The notes: generated by a model from the letters alone, not told the origin. Shown: positions 35,211 to 43,929, counted from the stretch's first letter. The stretch is DNA of 44,496 nucleotides from Paenibacillus marchantiophytorum (GCF_014640555.1 NZ_BMHE01000056.1:1-44496), one strand, 5' to 3'. Translations and numbers: made by a program.

Positions 35211-36611
35211 TTGAGTACAAGCTTCGAGCAACTGCAAATCGCACAGACTTATTTAGATAAATTACAGCAATTAGGCATAGGCGAGCCTACACCTATTCAG
35301 GCTGAAGGGATACCGGTATTGAAAGATGGGAAAGACGCGATTATCCAGTCGCAAACGGGCACAGGCAAAACCTTGGCCTATCTGCTGCCAGCGCTAGAGC
35401 GTATCGATCCTGCACAGAAACAACTGCAAGTGCTTGTTGTTGTTCCTACAAGGGAACTAGGCATGCAAATCATGCAGGAAATTGAAAAGCTGACAGAGGG
35501 GGGACCGATTCGTTCCCAATCCTTGATCGGCGGGGCTGCCATTGTTAGACAAGTGGAGAAACTAAGACTTCATCCCCATATTGTGGTAGGAACGCCAGGA
35601 CGTTTATTGGAACTCACGAAGATCAAAAAGCTGACGCTGCACCATGTGAAAATGGGGATCGTGGATGAAGTCGATCAGGTATTTGAACTGGGTTCTATGC
35701 AGGATGTAGAAGCGGTTCTGAAAGGGATGCTCAAGTCGAGTCAAATGGTGTTTGTCTCAGCGACGATTCCCCAAAGCACGGAGCAGGCAGCCGAACGTTG
35801 GTTGAAGGAACCTGTTATTATCAAAATCAATCCGAGCCAGCGCACAGCAGAAACATTGAAGCACATGCATGTGGTTTGTCAGGAGCGGGAGAAGATCGAC
35901 ACGTTAAGAAGGTTGGTCCGTTTAATTAAACCAACTTCTGCTATCGTATTCATCAACGTTACAGATGACATCGCGCAAGTGGTGGGCAAGCTCCAATATG
36001 TTGGTTTGTCGGTTGAAGCCCTCTATGGGGAAGCCAGCAAACAGGATCGGGCCAAAGTCATGGGGAATTTCCGTGAAGGGAAATTCCAACTGCTGCTGGC
36101 CACTGATGTCGCGGCACGGGGGCTGGATATTGAAGGCGTAACGCACGTCTTCCATCTGGATCCTGCCACGAATGCGGAGTATTATCTCCACCGCGTGGGT
36201 CGCACCGGCCGAATGGGCCGTGAGGGCACAACGATCTCCATCGTGACGCCCAAAGAGCTGTTCATTCTCGATAAATTCGAGAAACAGCTTGGGATCACGA
36301 TCGCGCCTAAGGCGATGTTCGAGGGCCGACTCGTCGATCCGGCCCAAGACCGCAGCGCGGCTACGATGCGCAGCCGCCGTGAAGCGGCGCGCCCGAGCGG
36401 CGCAGCGCCTGCGCGTGCGGGCTCTGCCGACGCGCGGGAGACTGGCGCAGCGGAGCGCGCTCCGCTCAGCACGGCCGCGGCGAAGCCGGCAGCGCCAGTT
36501 AAGACGGCCGCCGCAGGCAAGGCCGTGAGCAAAGCCCAACGCGAGCGAGATCGCAAGAGCAAGGGCGCTCCTCGCTGGCTCAAAGACAAACAGCAGAACA
36601 AAGAAGAATAG
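35211..36611 (+). CDS. DEAD-box-type ATP-dependent RNA helicase (motif II is DEVD)
   Basis: 466 residues, TTG start 35211 with AAGGGG 10 bp upstream. Q motif (LGIGEPTPIQ), I SQTGTGKT (47-54), Ia PTRELG, Ib TPGR, II DEVD (152-155), III SAT, IV IVFIN, V ATDVAARGLDI, VI HRVGRTGRMG. The third residue of motif II is Val instead of Ala; the Asp-Glu and final Asp that bind Mg-ATP remain. From about residue 375 an Ala/Arg/Pro-rich basic tail (encoded by about 36330-36560, very GC-rich) ends in RWLKDKQQN. Such tails bind RNA. Likely role in ribosome assembly or mRNA turnover, similar to Csh helicases. Confidence 0.93.
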   Translation: MSTSFEQLQIAQTYLDKLQQLGIGEPTPIQAEGIPVLKDGKDAIIQSQTGTGKTLAYLLPALERIDPAQKQLQVLVVVPTRELGMQIMQEIEKLTEGGPIRSQSLIGGAAIVRQVEKLRLHPHIVVGTPGRLLELTKIKKLTLHHVKMGIVDEVDQVFELGSMQDVEAVLKGMLKSSQMVFVSATIPQSTEQAAERWLKEPVIIKINPSQRTAETLKHMHVVCQEREKIDTLRRLVRLIKPTSAIVFINVTDDIAQVVGKLQYVGLSVEALYGEASKQDRAKVMGNFREGKFQLLLATDVAARGLDIEGVTHVFHLDPATNAEYYLHRVGRTGRMGREGTTISIVTPKELFILDKFEKQLGITIAPKAMFEGRLVDPAQDRSAATMRSRREAARPSGAAPARAGSADARETGAAERAPLSTAAAKPAAPVKTAAAGKAVSKAQRERDRKSKGAPRWLKDKQQNKEE

Positions 36612-36658
36612 CCCAGAGCCCTGGGCTAGCCCAAATTGTGATCTGCGAGGTGTGAAAC

Positions 36659-37204
36659 GTGCTGAAAAAAATATTGATTACGGCCATTTGTCTTCTTCTT
36701 ATTCTTCTACTTGCCGTGGTCCTTCTTATCCGGCACGTCAAGCCGACAGAGACGCTAGACTTATCGTACCAAGAGATTTCGATTGGCAGCAAAATTGCTG
36801 ACATCATAAAAACTCGCAAGTTGGATGTGCAGCTCACCGAACAGGACCTCAATGATTTGGTCAAAAAGCAGTTGTCCGCGCACCAGCAGTTGCCCCATGA
36901 TTTTCAGCTGGATGGGGCTAAGCTTACGCTGAATGGTTCTCATCTTGAGGCTGATTTGAATCTCAGATGGCGTGATAAAGTTCCAATCGCAGCCCAAATG
37001 CAGTTCGCGCTTGCGTGGAATCCGCCTAATGTAGTCATTCAGCCAGTTCGCACAAGCGTGAAAGGGATGCAGCTCCCCAATGAATGGCTTCATCTTGAAC
37101 CCATCTCATTTTCGCTTGAAGAACACTTGCCAGCTCTGATCGGTGTGAAGAATGTTGTTTTCCAGGATAAAGCAGTTGTCGTTCAATTAAAGGTTCTGCG
37201 TTAA
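36659..37204 (+). CDS. Membrane-anchored protein, YpmS/DUF2140-like
   Basis: 181 residues with GTG start 36659 (AGGTG upstream). One N-terminal TM helix (ILITAICLLLILLLAVVLLI) with a short cytoplasmic side suggests an extracytoplasmic domain anchored to the membrane. The domain contains LTEQDLNDLVKKQLSAHQQLP, LTLNGSHLEADLNLRW and EWLHLEPISFSLEE. The overall pattern recalls the YpmS (DUF2140) family, of unknown role, but I am not certain. It lies 47 bp after the helicase gene with a weak hairpin between them, so partial cotranscription is possible. Confidence 0.8.
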   Translation: MLKKILITAICLLLILLLAVVLLIRHVKPTETLDLSYQEISIGSKIADIIKTRKLDVQLTEQDLNDLVKKQLSAHQQLPHDFQLDGAKLTLNGSHLEADLNLRWRDKVPIAAQMQFALAWNPPNVVIQPVRTSVKGMQLPNEWLHLEPISFSLEEHLPALIGVKNVVFQDKAVVVQLKVLR

Positions 37205-37226
37205 GTTGAGCAACACGATGTTTAAC

Positions 37227-37273
37227 AAAAAACCTCCGAATCCACTTGGTTAAGTGGTCACGGAGGTTTTTTT
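37227..37273 (+). terminator. Terminator after the YpmS-like gene
   Basis: AAAAACCTCCG with CGGAGGTTTTTTT, plus inner CCACTT/AAGTGG stem. Confidence 0.92.
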
Positions 37274-37295
37274 GAACACGCCAGAATTTATATAA

Positions 37296-37770
37296 GGGAA
37301 CTAGGATCCGCTATATTGCTGAAAACCGCCATATTCCTCTCCAAAGGGAACTACGATCCGCTATATCACCGTTTCCCCGTCGGAATCAGCATCTTCCGCC
37401 TAAATAACGTACCTCAGTTCCCTCTCATGCTGCTTTTACCCGGGTTCCAGCCAATTAGCGGATCGTAGTTCCTTTTCAAGCTGGGCTCTGTGTCATCGCA
37501 TTAACCCACAGGGAACTAGAATCCGCTATATTGCTGAAAACCGCCAAATCCCACTCCAAGGAAAACGATTGCGGATTAGGAAAAGTCGACACCCGAAGCA
37601 AGAAGCCACGTACATGCTGAAAGTGAGGAAGGGACTTCACTATATTTAGGGTAAATAGACATCCTCTGTAGTTCCCTTACAAGATTTGTCGCTTTGAAGA
37701 GGCTGATCCCTCAGGGCGGGGAAGCCGGTTTTCTTTGCTGATCCCTCAGGGCAGGGAAGTCGTTTTTCTT
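37296..37770. repeat. Dispersed intergenic repeat, expanded copy C
   Basis: Same family as the repeats at 3629 and 6491, but about 475 bp long. Direct units: GGGAACTAGGATCCGCTATA (37296), GGGAACTACGATCCGCTATA (37346) and GGGAACTAGAATCCGCTATA (37511). Inverted units end near 37423, 37475 (AATTAGCGGATCGTAGTTCC) and 37679 (CCTCTGTAGTTCCCTTAC). ATTGCTGAAAACCGCCA occurs twice (about 37315 and 37526), showing duplication inside the copy. The right-end block GCTGATCCCTCAGGGC is present twice in tandem (about 37701-37735 and 37738-37770). It lies between convergent genes ending at 37204 and 37790; there is no ORF in it. Confidence 0.8.
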
Positions 37771-37789
37771 AATTGGACAGTTCAAGGAC

Positions 37790-38968
37790 TTAATTCGACT
37801 CAACAGCCTGAATCCGCCACTTTTTCGTATAGATAACGATCCCCAGCACCAAACACATGCTGATCAGTACAAACCAGATGGACACACCTGTCTGGAATTT
37901 ATCCATTCCCCAGCCAACTCCTAAGGGAAGAATGGAACCACCCAAACCGCCAGCGGCGATCAGCGTACTTGTGATTTGCTCTGTGCGACCGGGCAATAAT
38001 TGATTCGCATAGATCAGCGCAACAGCATACATCCCAGACATGAAAAGGCCGAGTAAAAGGACGATGGCGAAGCTGCTCCACAACTCAGAGCTAAACATCC
38101 ATAACAGCAAGGTAACTACGCTCGCTGCAAAGGAGAAAAGCAAGTAGCGGAAATAGGTCAATTTCTCAGCGATGATGCCCGCGAAAACCCGACCGAAGAC
38201 CATGGCCAACCAATAGGCGGTTACAGCCAGAGAAGCCACGGAACTTGAAGCATGCAGCTGATCGATAAAGATCGACGGCAAGAAGTTGACAATCGTATTT
38301 TCCATCCCAACATACAAGAAGAAGACAAACATGAACAGAATAAGGAAAGTTAAAGAGCTTTTCATAAGTGCAGGAGGCTTATTAGCGGACTTCGTGCGAT
38401 CAGCCTTATGGGCCAACAGTTCATCGTGTTCACCCAAAGAGAGCTTTGACCAGATGATGCCTGTTGCCAGCGCGCTAATTCCCAGCAGCATGAATCCATA
38501 TTTCCATAAGTCATTCGCGATCAAAATACTGGATATGAGCGGCATAATCAAGGCGCCAAGTCCGAAAGCGACTTCTAACTTGCTGAAAGCTGTTGCTTGA
38601 TTATCTTTGGCCGCCATGAGCACGAAGGTGCTTATACTTGCTTCAACAAGTCCGAACGCGACGCCGGCAATGAAAGTCAGGCTAACTGCGAGAGGCCAGG
38701 GAGGCAGCAAGACGATGGACACCATGGCTAAGAAAAGGAGACCAAATGCGGTTGTAATGGTCGTTCTCCTGCTGATGCGGCGAGCCATGGCCGGCATGCT
38801 CAGCACGCCGAGCAGAAAACCGCCAAATTGCAGGAATACGAGAAATCCGCCGTCACTGTAACTCCGGCCATAATGCGCGAGCAGTTCAGGTAAGACGGCT
38901 CCGAATATAACGTGCGTGCAGCCTGTCAATAAGTAGGACAAGCAGCTCATAAAGAGTAATTTTTTCAT
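37790..38968 (-). CDS. MFS sugar:proton symporter, GlcP-like
   Basis: 392 residues with about 12 TM segments. It shares with Bacillus GlcP (FHS-type glucose/mannose:H+ symporter) the stretch FSKLEVAFGLGALIMPL, the pattern FVFFLYVGMENTIVNFLPSIFI, and AYWLAMVFGRVFAGII. It likely imports (or exports) a neutral sugar. The start ATG overlaps the phosphatase stop by 4 bp (ATGA). It is the last gene of a DeoR-type regulator, phosphatase, transporter operon. The sugar is unknown; substrate specificity within the family is broad. Confidence 0.87.
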   Translation of the reverse strand: MKKLLFMSCLSYLLTGCTHVIFGAVLPELLAHYGRSYSDGGFLVFLQFGGFLLGVLSMPAMARRISRRTTITTAFGLLFLAMVSIVLLPPWPLAVSLTFIAGVAFGLVEASISTFVLMAAKDNQATAFSKLEVAFGLGALIMPLISSILIANDLWKYGFMLLGISALATGIIWSKLSLGEHDELLAHKADRTKSANKPPALMKSSLTFLILFMFVFFLYVGMENTIVNFLPSIFIDQLHASSSVASLAVTAYWLAMVFGRVFAGIIAEKLTYFRYLLFSFAASVVTLLLWMFSSELWSSFAIVLLLGLFMSGMYAVALIYANQLLPGRTEQITSTLIAAGGLGGSILPLGVGWGMDKFQTGVSIWFVLISMCLVLGIVIYTKKWRIQAVESN

Positions 38969-39789
38969 CGACCAGCTATTCCTTTTTGTTTAGTAAGATA
39001 GGCCTCATTGTGGTTAAAAACGTGCACAATCGCATCGGCGACTGAATCCACTTGGTAGGCCGCTTGTTTCTTGACGTCGGGATGGGCTCCTGACATGGCA
39101 AAGCTGTGAGGGGTGATACCGAACATGGAGACATCATTAAAGGAATCCCCGACACAGGCGATTTCCTCCGTCTTCAAACCTAGTTTCTCAATCAGTTGCA
39201 GCAAGGAACTCCCTTTGGAAACGTGCAGCGGCATAATATCCAAACAATCTTTGTCCGAGATGAACATTTCCAGGTGCTCACCGAGCTCTTCTTCCATCCG
39301 TGCTTTTAAATTTAACAGGATGTCAATTTCGCCAAACATCGAGAATTTACAGACCGCGAACTCATTTTGAAGGGAATGTTCGAGATCCTCTTTGATGAGG
39401 AAAGGGCGGAAGGTCCGGGCTTGGATGGCATCCGAGGCTGGTGTCAGGTGCGTAATATAATTCGCTTCTCCTGAACAGATCAACTTCACGAGATCAAAGT
39501 CTCTCAAGAGTTGGTATACGTTATGCGCCAATTGGGGTTCAAATAGCTTGGATTGGAGATAGCTGCCATCCTCCAAGTGAATGAACGCCCCATTTTGCGA
39601 GACGGAGTAAGCGCGATGTCCAATCTCCTCCAAAACCTGCTGCATCTCCACATTCATTCTTCCGGAAGCTAGGCATAAGGCGATCCCGGCTTCTTTGACC
39701 TTGGCCAAAGCGGCTAATTCTCTGTCGCTCACTTTTTTACTGTGATCCAGCAAGGTTCCATCCAAATCGCTTACGATAAGTTTAATCAT
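38965..39789 (-). CDS. HAD-superfamily Cof-type sugar phosphatase
   Basis: 274 residues. Motif I IVSDLDGTLLDHSKKVS, motif II LCLASGRMN, a C2B cap (about 85-190), the substrate/motif III region DIMPLHVSKGSSLLQLIEKLG (Lys) and motif IV ACVGDSFNDVSMF. This is the Cof/YidA class that dephosphorylates sugar phosphates, FMN or PLP. It overlaps the regulator gene by 8 bp and the transporter gene by 4 bp, so all three form a tight translational unit. That suggests action on the same sugar or its phosphate. Confidence 0.92.
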   Translation of the reverse strand: MIKLIVSDLDGTLLDHSKKVSDRELAALAKVKEAGIALCLASGRMNVEMQQVLEEIGHRAYSVSQNGAFIHLEDGSYLQSKLFEPQLAHNVYQLLRDFDLVKLICSGEANYITHLTPASDAIQARTFRPFLIKEDLEHSLQNEFAVCKFSMFGEIDILLNLKARMEEELGEHLEMFISDKDCLDIMPLHVSKGSSLLQLIEKLGLKTEEIACVGDSFNDVSMFGITPHSFAMSGAHPDVKKQAAYQVDSVADAIVHVFNHNEAYLTKQKGIAGR

Positions 39790-40558
39790 GTTGTTCTTCT
39801 CCTCCTGCTAATACAATTTCTACCTCAGCGGCAATTAATTTATCTTTGATCTCAGAGCTCAGTGCTTGATCTGTGATCAGAATATCTATGCTTTCAAAGC
39901 CAACTACGCGGTGAAAAAGTCTTTTACCGAATTTGGAATGATCCGCAAGTACGATAACTTGATCAGCATGCTGCATCATGGCTCTCACCAAATAACAATC
40001 CTCTTCGTTTGGAGCGGAGAGACCTTCCTCCGTAATCCCGCAGGTTCCGATAAGCAATTTGTCGACATGGTAATCATTGAGCATTTCAATCGCTTTGGCT
40101 CCATACACGCTGTGATGCTTGTTATCAAGCACGCCGCCAAGAATATGAATGGTAGTTTCTTCTTTACGCGTTAAGATAGCAGCAATTTCAATGGAACTTG
40201 TGACAACCACATTTTGCCGGGAAAATAGGGCTGTTGCGGCGTGAAGCACCGTTGTTGAAGCATCCATCATAATGTAGTCGCCATCTTGGATGAGCTGCGC
40301 CGCTGCCTTGCCAATCGTCAGCTTGGATAAGGATTCGGCTTGCAGCCTTTCGTCATAATTGCCTACTTCTTTGAACAGGGTAGGGAGGATAGCGCCGCCT
40401 CGCGTTCGGACAATCAGGCCCTGTTCTTCCAGCTTCACCATATCTCTTCTGGCGGTGTCGCGAGAGACATCGTAGAGTTCGCAGATAAGATCTACCGTAA
40501 TGCGTTTATTTGATTTTAAGTATTCAACGATTGATATAAGTCGTTCTTCCTGGAACAA
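39782..40558 (-). CDS. DeoR family transcriptional regulator
   Basis: 258 residues. The N-terminal DeoR helix-turn-helix reads ERLISIVEYLKSNKRITVDLICELYDVSRDTARRDMVKLE in outline, with GLIVRTRGGAI after it. The C-terminal DeoR sensor domain binds phosphorylated sugars (MMDASTTVLHAATAL, LIGTCGITEEGLSAPNEEDC, VLADHSKFGKR). It is the first gene of the operon, just downstream of a near-consensus promoter with repeats between the -10 box and the start. It is likely an autorepressor relieved by a sugar phosphate that the neighbouring phosphatase could remove. Confidence 0.93.
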   Translation of the reverse strand: MFQEERLISIVEYLKSNKRITVDLICELYDVSRDTARRDMVKLEEQGLIVRTRGGAILPTLFKEVGNYDERLQAESLSKLTIGKAAAQLIQDGDYIMMDASTTVLHAATALFSRQNVVVTSSIEIAAILTRKEETTIHILGGVLDNKHHSVYGAKAIEMLNDYHVDKLLIGTCGITEEGLSAPNEEDCYLVRAMMQHADQVIVLADHSKFGKRLFHRVVGFESIDILITDQALSSEIKDKLIAAEVEIVLAGGEEQHD

Positions 40559-40576
40559 GCAGTGTCATCTCCTTTC

Positions 40577-40641
40577 ATTAAGTATTCGTAAGCGTTTGTA
40601 AGTATATCGCTTATTATATGTCTGAACGTGGCAAATTTCAA
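40577..40641 (-). promoter_or_regulatory. Promoter and candidate operator of the DeoR-phosphatase-transporter operon
   Basis: On the minus strand TTGAAA (40636-40641) and TATAAT (40613-40618) are exactly 17 bp apart, a near-consensus sigma-A promoter. Downstream, between the -10 box and the gene, lie CTTAC-AAACG-CTTAC direct repeats and a TAAGCG...CGCTTA inverted repeat, plausible DeoR binding sites. AAAGGAG precedes the start codon. Confidence 0.75.
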
Positions 40642-40643
40642 CT

Positions 40644-40686
40644 AAAAAAACGTGCGCCGCTCGAAAGAACGAATGCACGTTTTTTT
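40644..40686 (-). terminator. Terminator of the FAD oxidoreductase gene
   Basis: AAAAAAACGTGC pairs with GCACGTTTTTTT around an inner CTCG/CGA stem, directly after the minus-strand stop. It nearly abuts the -35 box of the next operon. Confidence 0.88.
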
Positions 40687-40687
40687 A

Positions 40688-42346
40688 TTATTTTTTTGTT
40701 AACGGTTTTTTTCTTGTTTGGATGTAGCTTGGATAGGTAATTTCACCGGTATCCAGTTTCGCAATTTCATCTGCATTCCAACCGCTGATTTTATTCGCAG
40801 CTGTAACGCCAGTTAATTTAATTTGATAATGAGCGGACAAGTACTGTTGAAACTTGGCCATCTCTTCCGGTGTGATTTCTCTTAATTTCTGTTTGCCGTG
40901 TACTTGACCAAGGATAACGCCAATGGATTCAGCAGCTAAACTAGTATTCGGCTGAATTCTTGTACTGCCATAGGCAATTGCGGAGGAACCCACATTTTTA
41001 CCCGCGGCGATGACATTTTCATAATTTTTCAGTAAAAAGCTGCGCAGCGGCATGCCGTATTTATCCGGACGCCCCATTTCAATCCCCCACTTATTAGCGC
41101 TTGTTCCCTGTAAATCAAGTGGGTAGCCGCCAATACTGACGTTGTCCCAGAACATGGTGCCCGAAAGCAAGTCAGAAGGTTTGAGGACGTAATCCATCTC
41201 GTAATGATTATACTCACGGACATAAGGATATGTCGGTTGTTCCCCTAACTCCGCATGTTCCCAGCCTGGCAAGGTTTTGCGGAAGTGTGGCAGAATCAGA
41301 GCTGTTTCCTTGTTGCCCAAGTTTACAGCTTCTTGGATAGATTCAGGTTTGGATGGATCAACAGTGTAAACAAGAAGCGCATTAATTAAGACGTCGCCAT
41401 CACGCTGATTCACAGCATTTAACCCTCTTAGAAAAACACGATCGTTCGATGGATGGTAAGCTTTCGTCATCCCGCTAAGCCCGATAGCGAAGCTGTCGCT
41501 TACATAGCCGCCACCGAATTGTTTAGATTTCTCCTCAGGCTTCAGCAAGTTAAACGCGGTATTGAATTTCTTCCAATCCACATTTTTGAACTTCATCATC
41601 ATCCCGGCGCTCATGTATTCAATCTCTTTTTGACCGTAAAATTTCTCAAGACCCGGAAGCCGTTTGGCACCAAGGCGGCTGATAAGCGCTGCGTAATCAC
41701 TATTTTCAACCCAATACGTAGCTGTTACTTTCTTTTTTTCATTTTTCTCATTCGAATATACAAGGGAAGCGACTTTGTGCATATTATCCGGTGTCTGGAC
41801 TTGCTCGATTTCTTGAATGACAATACCCGATTCGATGGGAATATCTTTGACTAGTTTATTCATATAGGAAGTGAATTCGGGAAGTTTGCGAATCTTGGCA
41901 TTTCTGAATCCGTCGAATAATTCTTTGACCCGACCTTGAACAAGCACATGGCCTTGATCATCTCGAGTTTCATCTAGGAACAGCATTTGGCTTTGAAGAA
42001 TTTGGCCTCCAAAAGCCTGATGAGGATCTAATATCTTCACCTTCAGTCCTTCGTCGGCAGCTGCACGAGCCAAATAAAGTCCTTCCAGCTCACTCCCGAT
42101 AACCACAACATCCACTTGTTCAGTCGGATAAGTGCTAACGTTCTCATTTTTTGTTCCTGCCGTTGGGACAGTTGAAGGCTCAAGTGAGTTAGGCTTGTCT
42201 TGATGAATCGTGGAAGGAGCGGTTACTGAGGTTGGTTCCACTTTTCCTTGCTTCAGCCAAACCTTTCCATAAGTGAATCCGCAAATAACAATAAGCAGAA
42301 CGGCCAGAGCAATAACGAGTTGAACTCGCGGGTTACGTAAACGCAT
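40688..42346 (-). CDS. Membrane-anchored FAD-dependent oxidoreductase-like protein
   Basis: 552 residues. An N-terminal TM anchor (LVIALAVLLIVICGFTYG, about 10-28) is followed by a Ser/Thr/Pro-rich linker to residue 75, then a Rossmann-type beta-alpha-beta (VDVVVIGSELEGLYLARAA). The dinucleotide motif is GSELEG (84-89): the middle Gly of GxGxxG is Glu. Downstream motifs fit the FAD_oxidored family (FGGQILQSQ, WVENSDYAALISRLGA, and the C-terminal NVIAAGKNVGSSAIAYGSTRIQP). The catalytic domain is probably outside the cell. Relatives act on sugars or unknown small molecules; the substrate is unknown. Single gene with its own terminator. Confidence 0.82.
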   Translation of the reverse strand: MRLRNPRVQLVIALAVLLIVICGFTYGKVWLKQGKVEPTSVTAPSTIHQDKPNSLEPSTVPTAGTKNENVSTYPTEQVDVVVIGSELEGLYLARAAADEGLKVKILDPHQAFGGQILQSQMLFLDETRDDQGHVLVQGRVKELFDGFRNAKIRKLPEFTSYMNKLVKDIPIESGIVIQEIEQVQTPDNMHKVASLVYSNEKNEKKKVTATYWVENSDYAALISRLGAKRLPGLEKFYGQKEIEYMSAGMMMKFKNVDWKKFNTAFNLLKPEEKSKQFGGGYVSDSFAIGLSGMTKAYHPSNDRVFLRGLNAVNQRDGDVLINALLVYTVDPSKPESIQEAVNLGNKETALILPHFRKTLPGWEHAELGEQPTYPYVREYNHYEMDYVLKPSDLLSGTMFWDNVSIGGYPLDLQGTSANKWGIEMGRPDKYGMPLRSFLLKNYENVIAAGKNVGSSAIAYGSTRIQPNTSLAAESIGVILGQVHGKQKLREITPEEMAKFQQYLSAHYQIKLTGVTAANKISGWNADEIAKLDTGEITYPSYIQTRKKPLTKK

Positions 42347-42512
42347 GTGTTAGCTCCTTTTGCGATAGTCTTCTATGCCATAAGTTTAGCAGTTTCATAG
42401 GGGTTTTGATAGTGGATTTCATAGGCGCGAATAATTCGTATTTAAAAGATTTACCAATCTACCCCCAAAAACATAAACGGGAAGGCGAATTGATTTAGCA
42501 TAACACAGGAAC

Positions 42513-42524
42513 CCTTCGCGAAGG
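42513..42524 (+). promoter_or_regulatory. Perfect 12-bp palindrome in the SLH-gene leader
   Basis: CCTTCGCGAAGG, about 47 bp upstream of the SLH protein start codon and flanked by GGA/TCC that can extend the hairpin. It could be a 5' stabilising hairpin in the mRNA or an operator. Confidence 0.35.
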
Positions 42525-42570
42525 CTCCAATTATTTATGAAATTAGATGAATAAGGGAGAGGGAACTTGA

Positions 42571-43773
42571 ATGAAAAAGAACTTATTGAAAAAAGCAGTA
42601 GCAACAGGACTTGTCCTAACAATGGTAATGGGGGGCGCATCAGCTGCGTTTGCCAAAGGAAATGACCATGATGATCGTGGTAAAGGGAACAGCAACAATA
42701 ACAACAATAATAGCTATACTCAAAATATCAAAGGCAATGTTCAAATACGAATCAATTTCAATGACCTCAAAAGTGCGGAATGGGCAATGCGCTACATTGC
42801 TAGCCTAGCTTCCAAGCAAGTTTTTGAAGGATATGAAGACGGCACATTCAAGCCTGACAAAACGGTTTCCCGCATTGAGGCGATTACAGCCGCAGTTCGT
42901 TTAATGGGATTGCGCGAGCAAGCGGAGTCTGCTGTTGAAATGCAAACCAAATTAAATTTCAAAGATGCAGATAAAGTTCCAGCATGGGCAGTAGGTTATG
43001 TAGCTGTAGCCTTAGAAAATGATCTGTTCACTGAAAGCGATGATTCTGTTCAGCCGCAGAAAGAAGCAGACCGCCTATGGGCAACTACGCTTTTAGTGAA
43101 GGCGCTTAAATTGGAAGCAGAAGCAAAAGCGAAAATGAACACAACGCTTACTTTCAAAGATGCTAAGCAAATTCCTGCAGGATCTGTTGGCTATGTCGTT
43201 GTAGCCAAAGACAAAAACCTCGTTGATGGATTTGAAGACAATACCTTCCGTCCGAATCAACCGGTAACACGTGCTCAATTGGCCGCTTTGCTTGATCGTA
43301 CGGGCAGTCAATTGCCTGATGAGCAGGCTGGCAACACAGGAACAGTGAATGCAATTGTTTACAACAATGTGCTTTCCGTTACCAAAGCTGGTGTTGTTAC
43401 GCAATACGTACTGCATCCAGATGCCTTCATTTTGCGTAACGGCGTGAAAGTCGCTGCATCCGCATTGCAAATTGGCGATCAAGTGAAAGTGCGTACCTTC
43501 AATAATACGGTTGTCTTTATTGAAGTAACGACTTTAGGTCAAGTGAATCAAACATTTGATGTATTAGGTACGTTGAATGCAACTACTGTTGATGGACAAG
43601 GAAAGATTAAGACGATATCGATCAACCAAAACATCAATGGCGTTAACCAGACGACAGTGTACAATGTTTCCGCTAATGTAACTTTAACAGGAAATCTTGG
43701 TTCGTTCACATCGGGCCACTTGATCCAGCTTAAAGGTCAAAACCAAGAAGTTACTTCTATTGATGTGAAATAA
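42571..43773 (+). CDS. S-layer homology (SLH) domain surface protein
   Basis: 400 residues. Signal peptide MKKNLLKKAVATGLVLTMVM with AFA-KG cleavage near residue 29. An Asn-rich linker (40-50) follows, then three SLH modules at about 67-120, 128-180 and 190-245 (YEDGTFKPDKTVSRIEAITA, ESDDSVQPQKEADRLWATTL, FEDNTFRPNQPVTRAQLAALLDR). The C-terminal 140 residues form a beta-rich domain (VNAIVYNNVLSVTKAGVVTQY). SLH modules bind pyruvylated secondary cell wall polymers, so it is cell-wall attached. Strong GGGAGAGGG site before ATG 42571. Role of the C-terminal domain unknown. Confidence 0.92.
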   Translation: MKKNLLKKAVATGLVLTMVMGGASAAFAKGNDHDDRGKGNSNNNNNNSYTQNIKGNVQIRINFNDLKSAEWAMRYIASLASKQVFEGYEDGTFKPDKTVSRIEAITAAVRLMGLREQAESAVEMQTKLNFKDADKVPAWAVGYVAVALENDLFTESDDSVQPQKEADRLWATTLLVKALKLEAEAKAKMNTTLTFKDAKQIPAGSVGYVVVAKDKNLVDGFEDNTFRPNQPVTRAQLAALLDRTGSQLPDEQAGNTGTVNAIVYNNVLSVTKAGVVTQYVLHPDAFILRNGVKVAASALQIGDQVKVRTFNNTVVFIEVTTLGQVNQTFDVLGTLNATTVDGQGKIKTISINQNINGVNQTTVYNVSANVTLTGNLGSFTSGHLIQLKGQNQEVTSIDVK

Positions 43774-43831
43774 AAAATGATGTTAATAAAAAGGCTCTAA
43801 TAGATAGATATAGAAAAAGGTTAGATTCACG

Positions 43832-43871
43832 CAACAGCCCTCATCTTAGGAATTAGATGAGGGCTGTTGTA
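43832..43871 (+). terminator. Terminator after the SLH gene
   Basis: CAACAGCCCTCATCT pairs perfectly with AGATGAGGGCTGTTG, followed by a weak T-rich tail. Confidence 0.88.
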
Positions 43872-43929
43872 TAATTTTCCATACAAGGAGGGAAACTGAT
43901 TTTTATCTTGGAAGGAGTGACTTTCTATT

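Noticed and set aside
35922..36539. 205-residue frame antisense to the helicase gene
   Set aside because: It arises from the GC-rich tail; Arg-rich low-complexity translation with no start signal.
37296..37770. CRISPR array
   Set aside because: Units are 20 bp, occur in both orientations at irregular spacing, spacers are themselves repeated, and no cas gene is nearby.
42350..42570. Riboswitch in the leader of the SLH gene
   Set aside because: Only a 12-bp palindrome is visible; no conserved aptamer sequence could be recognised.
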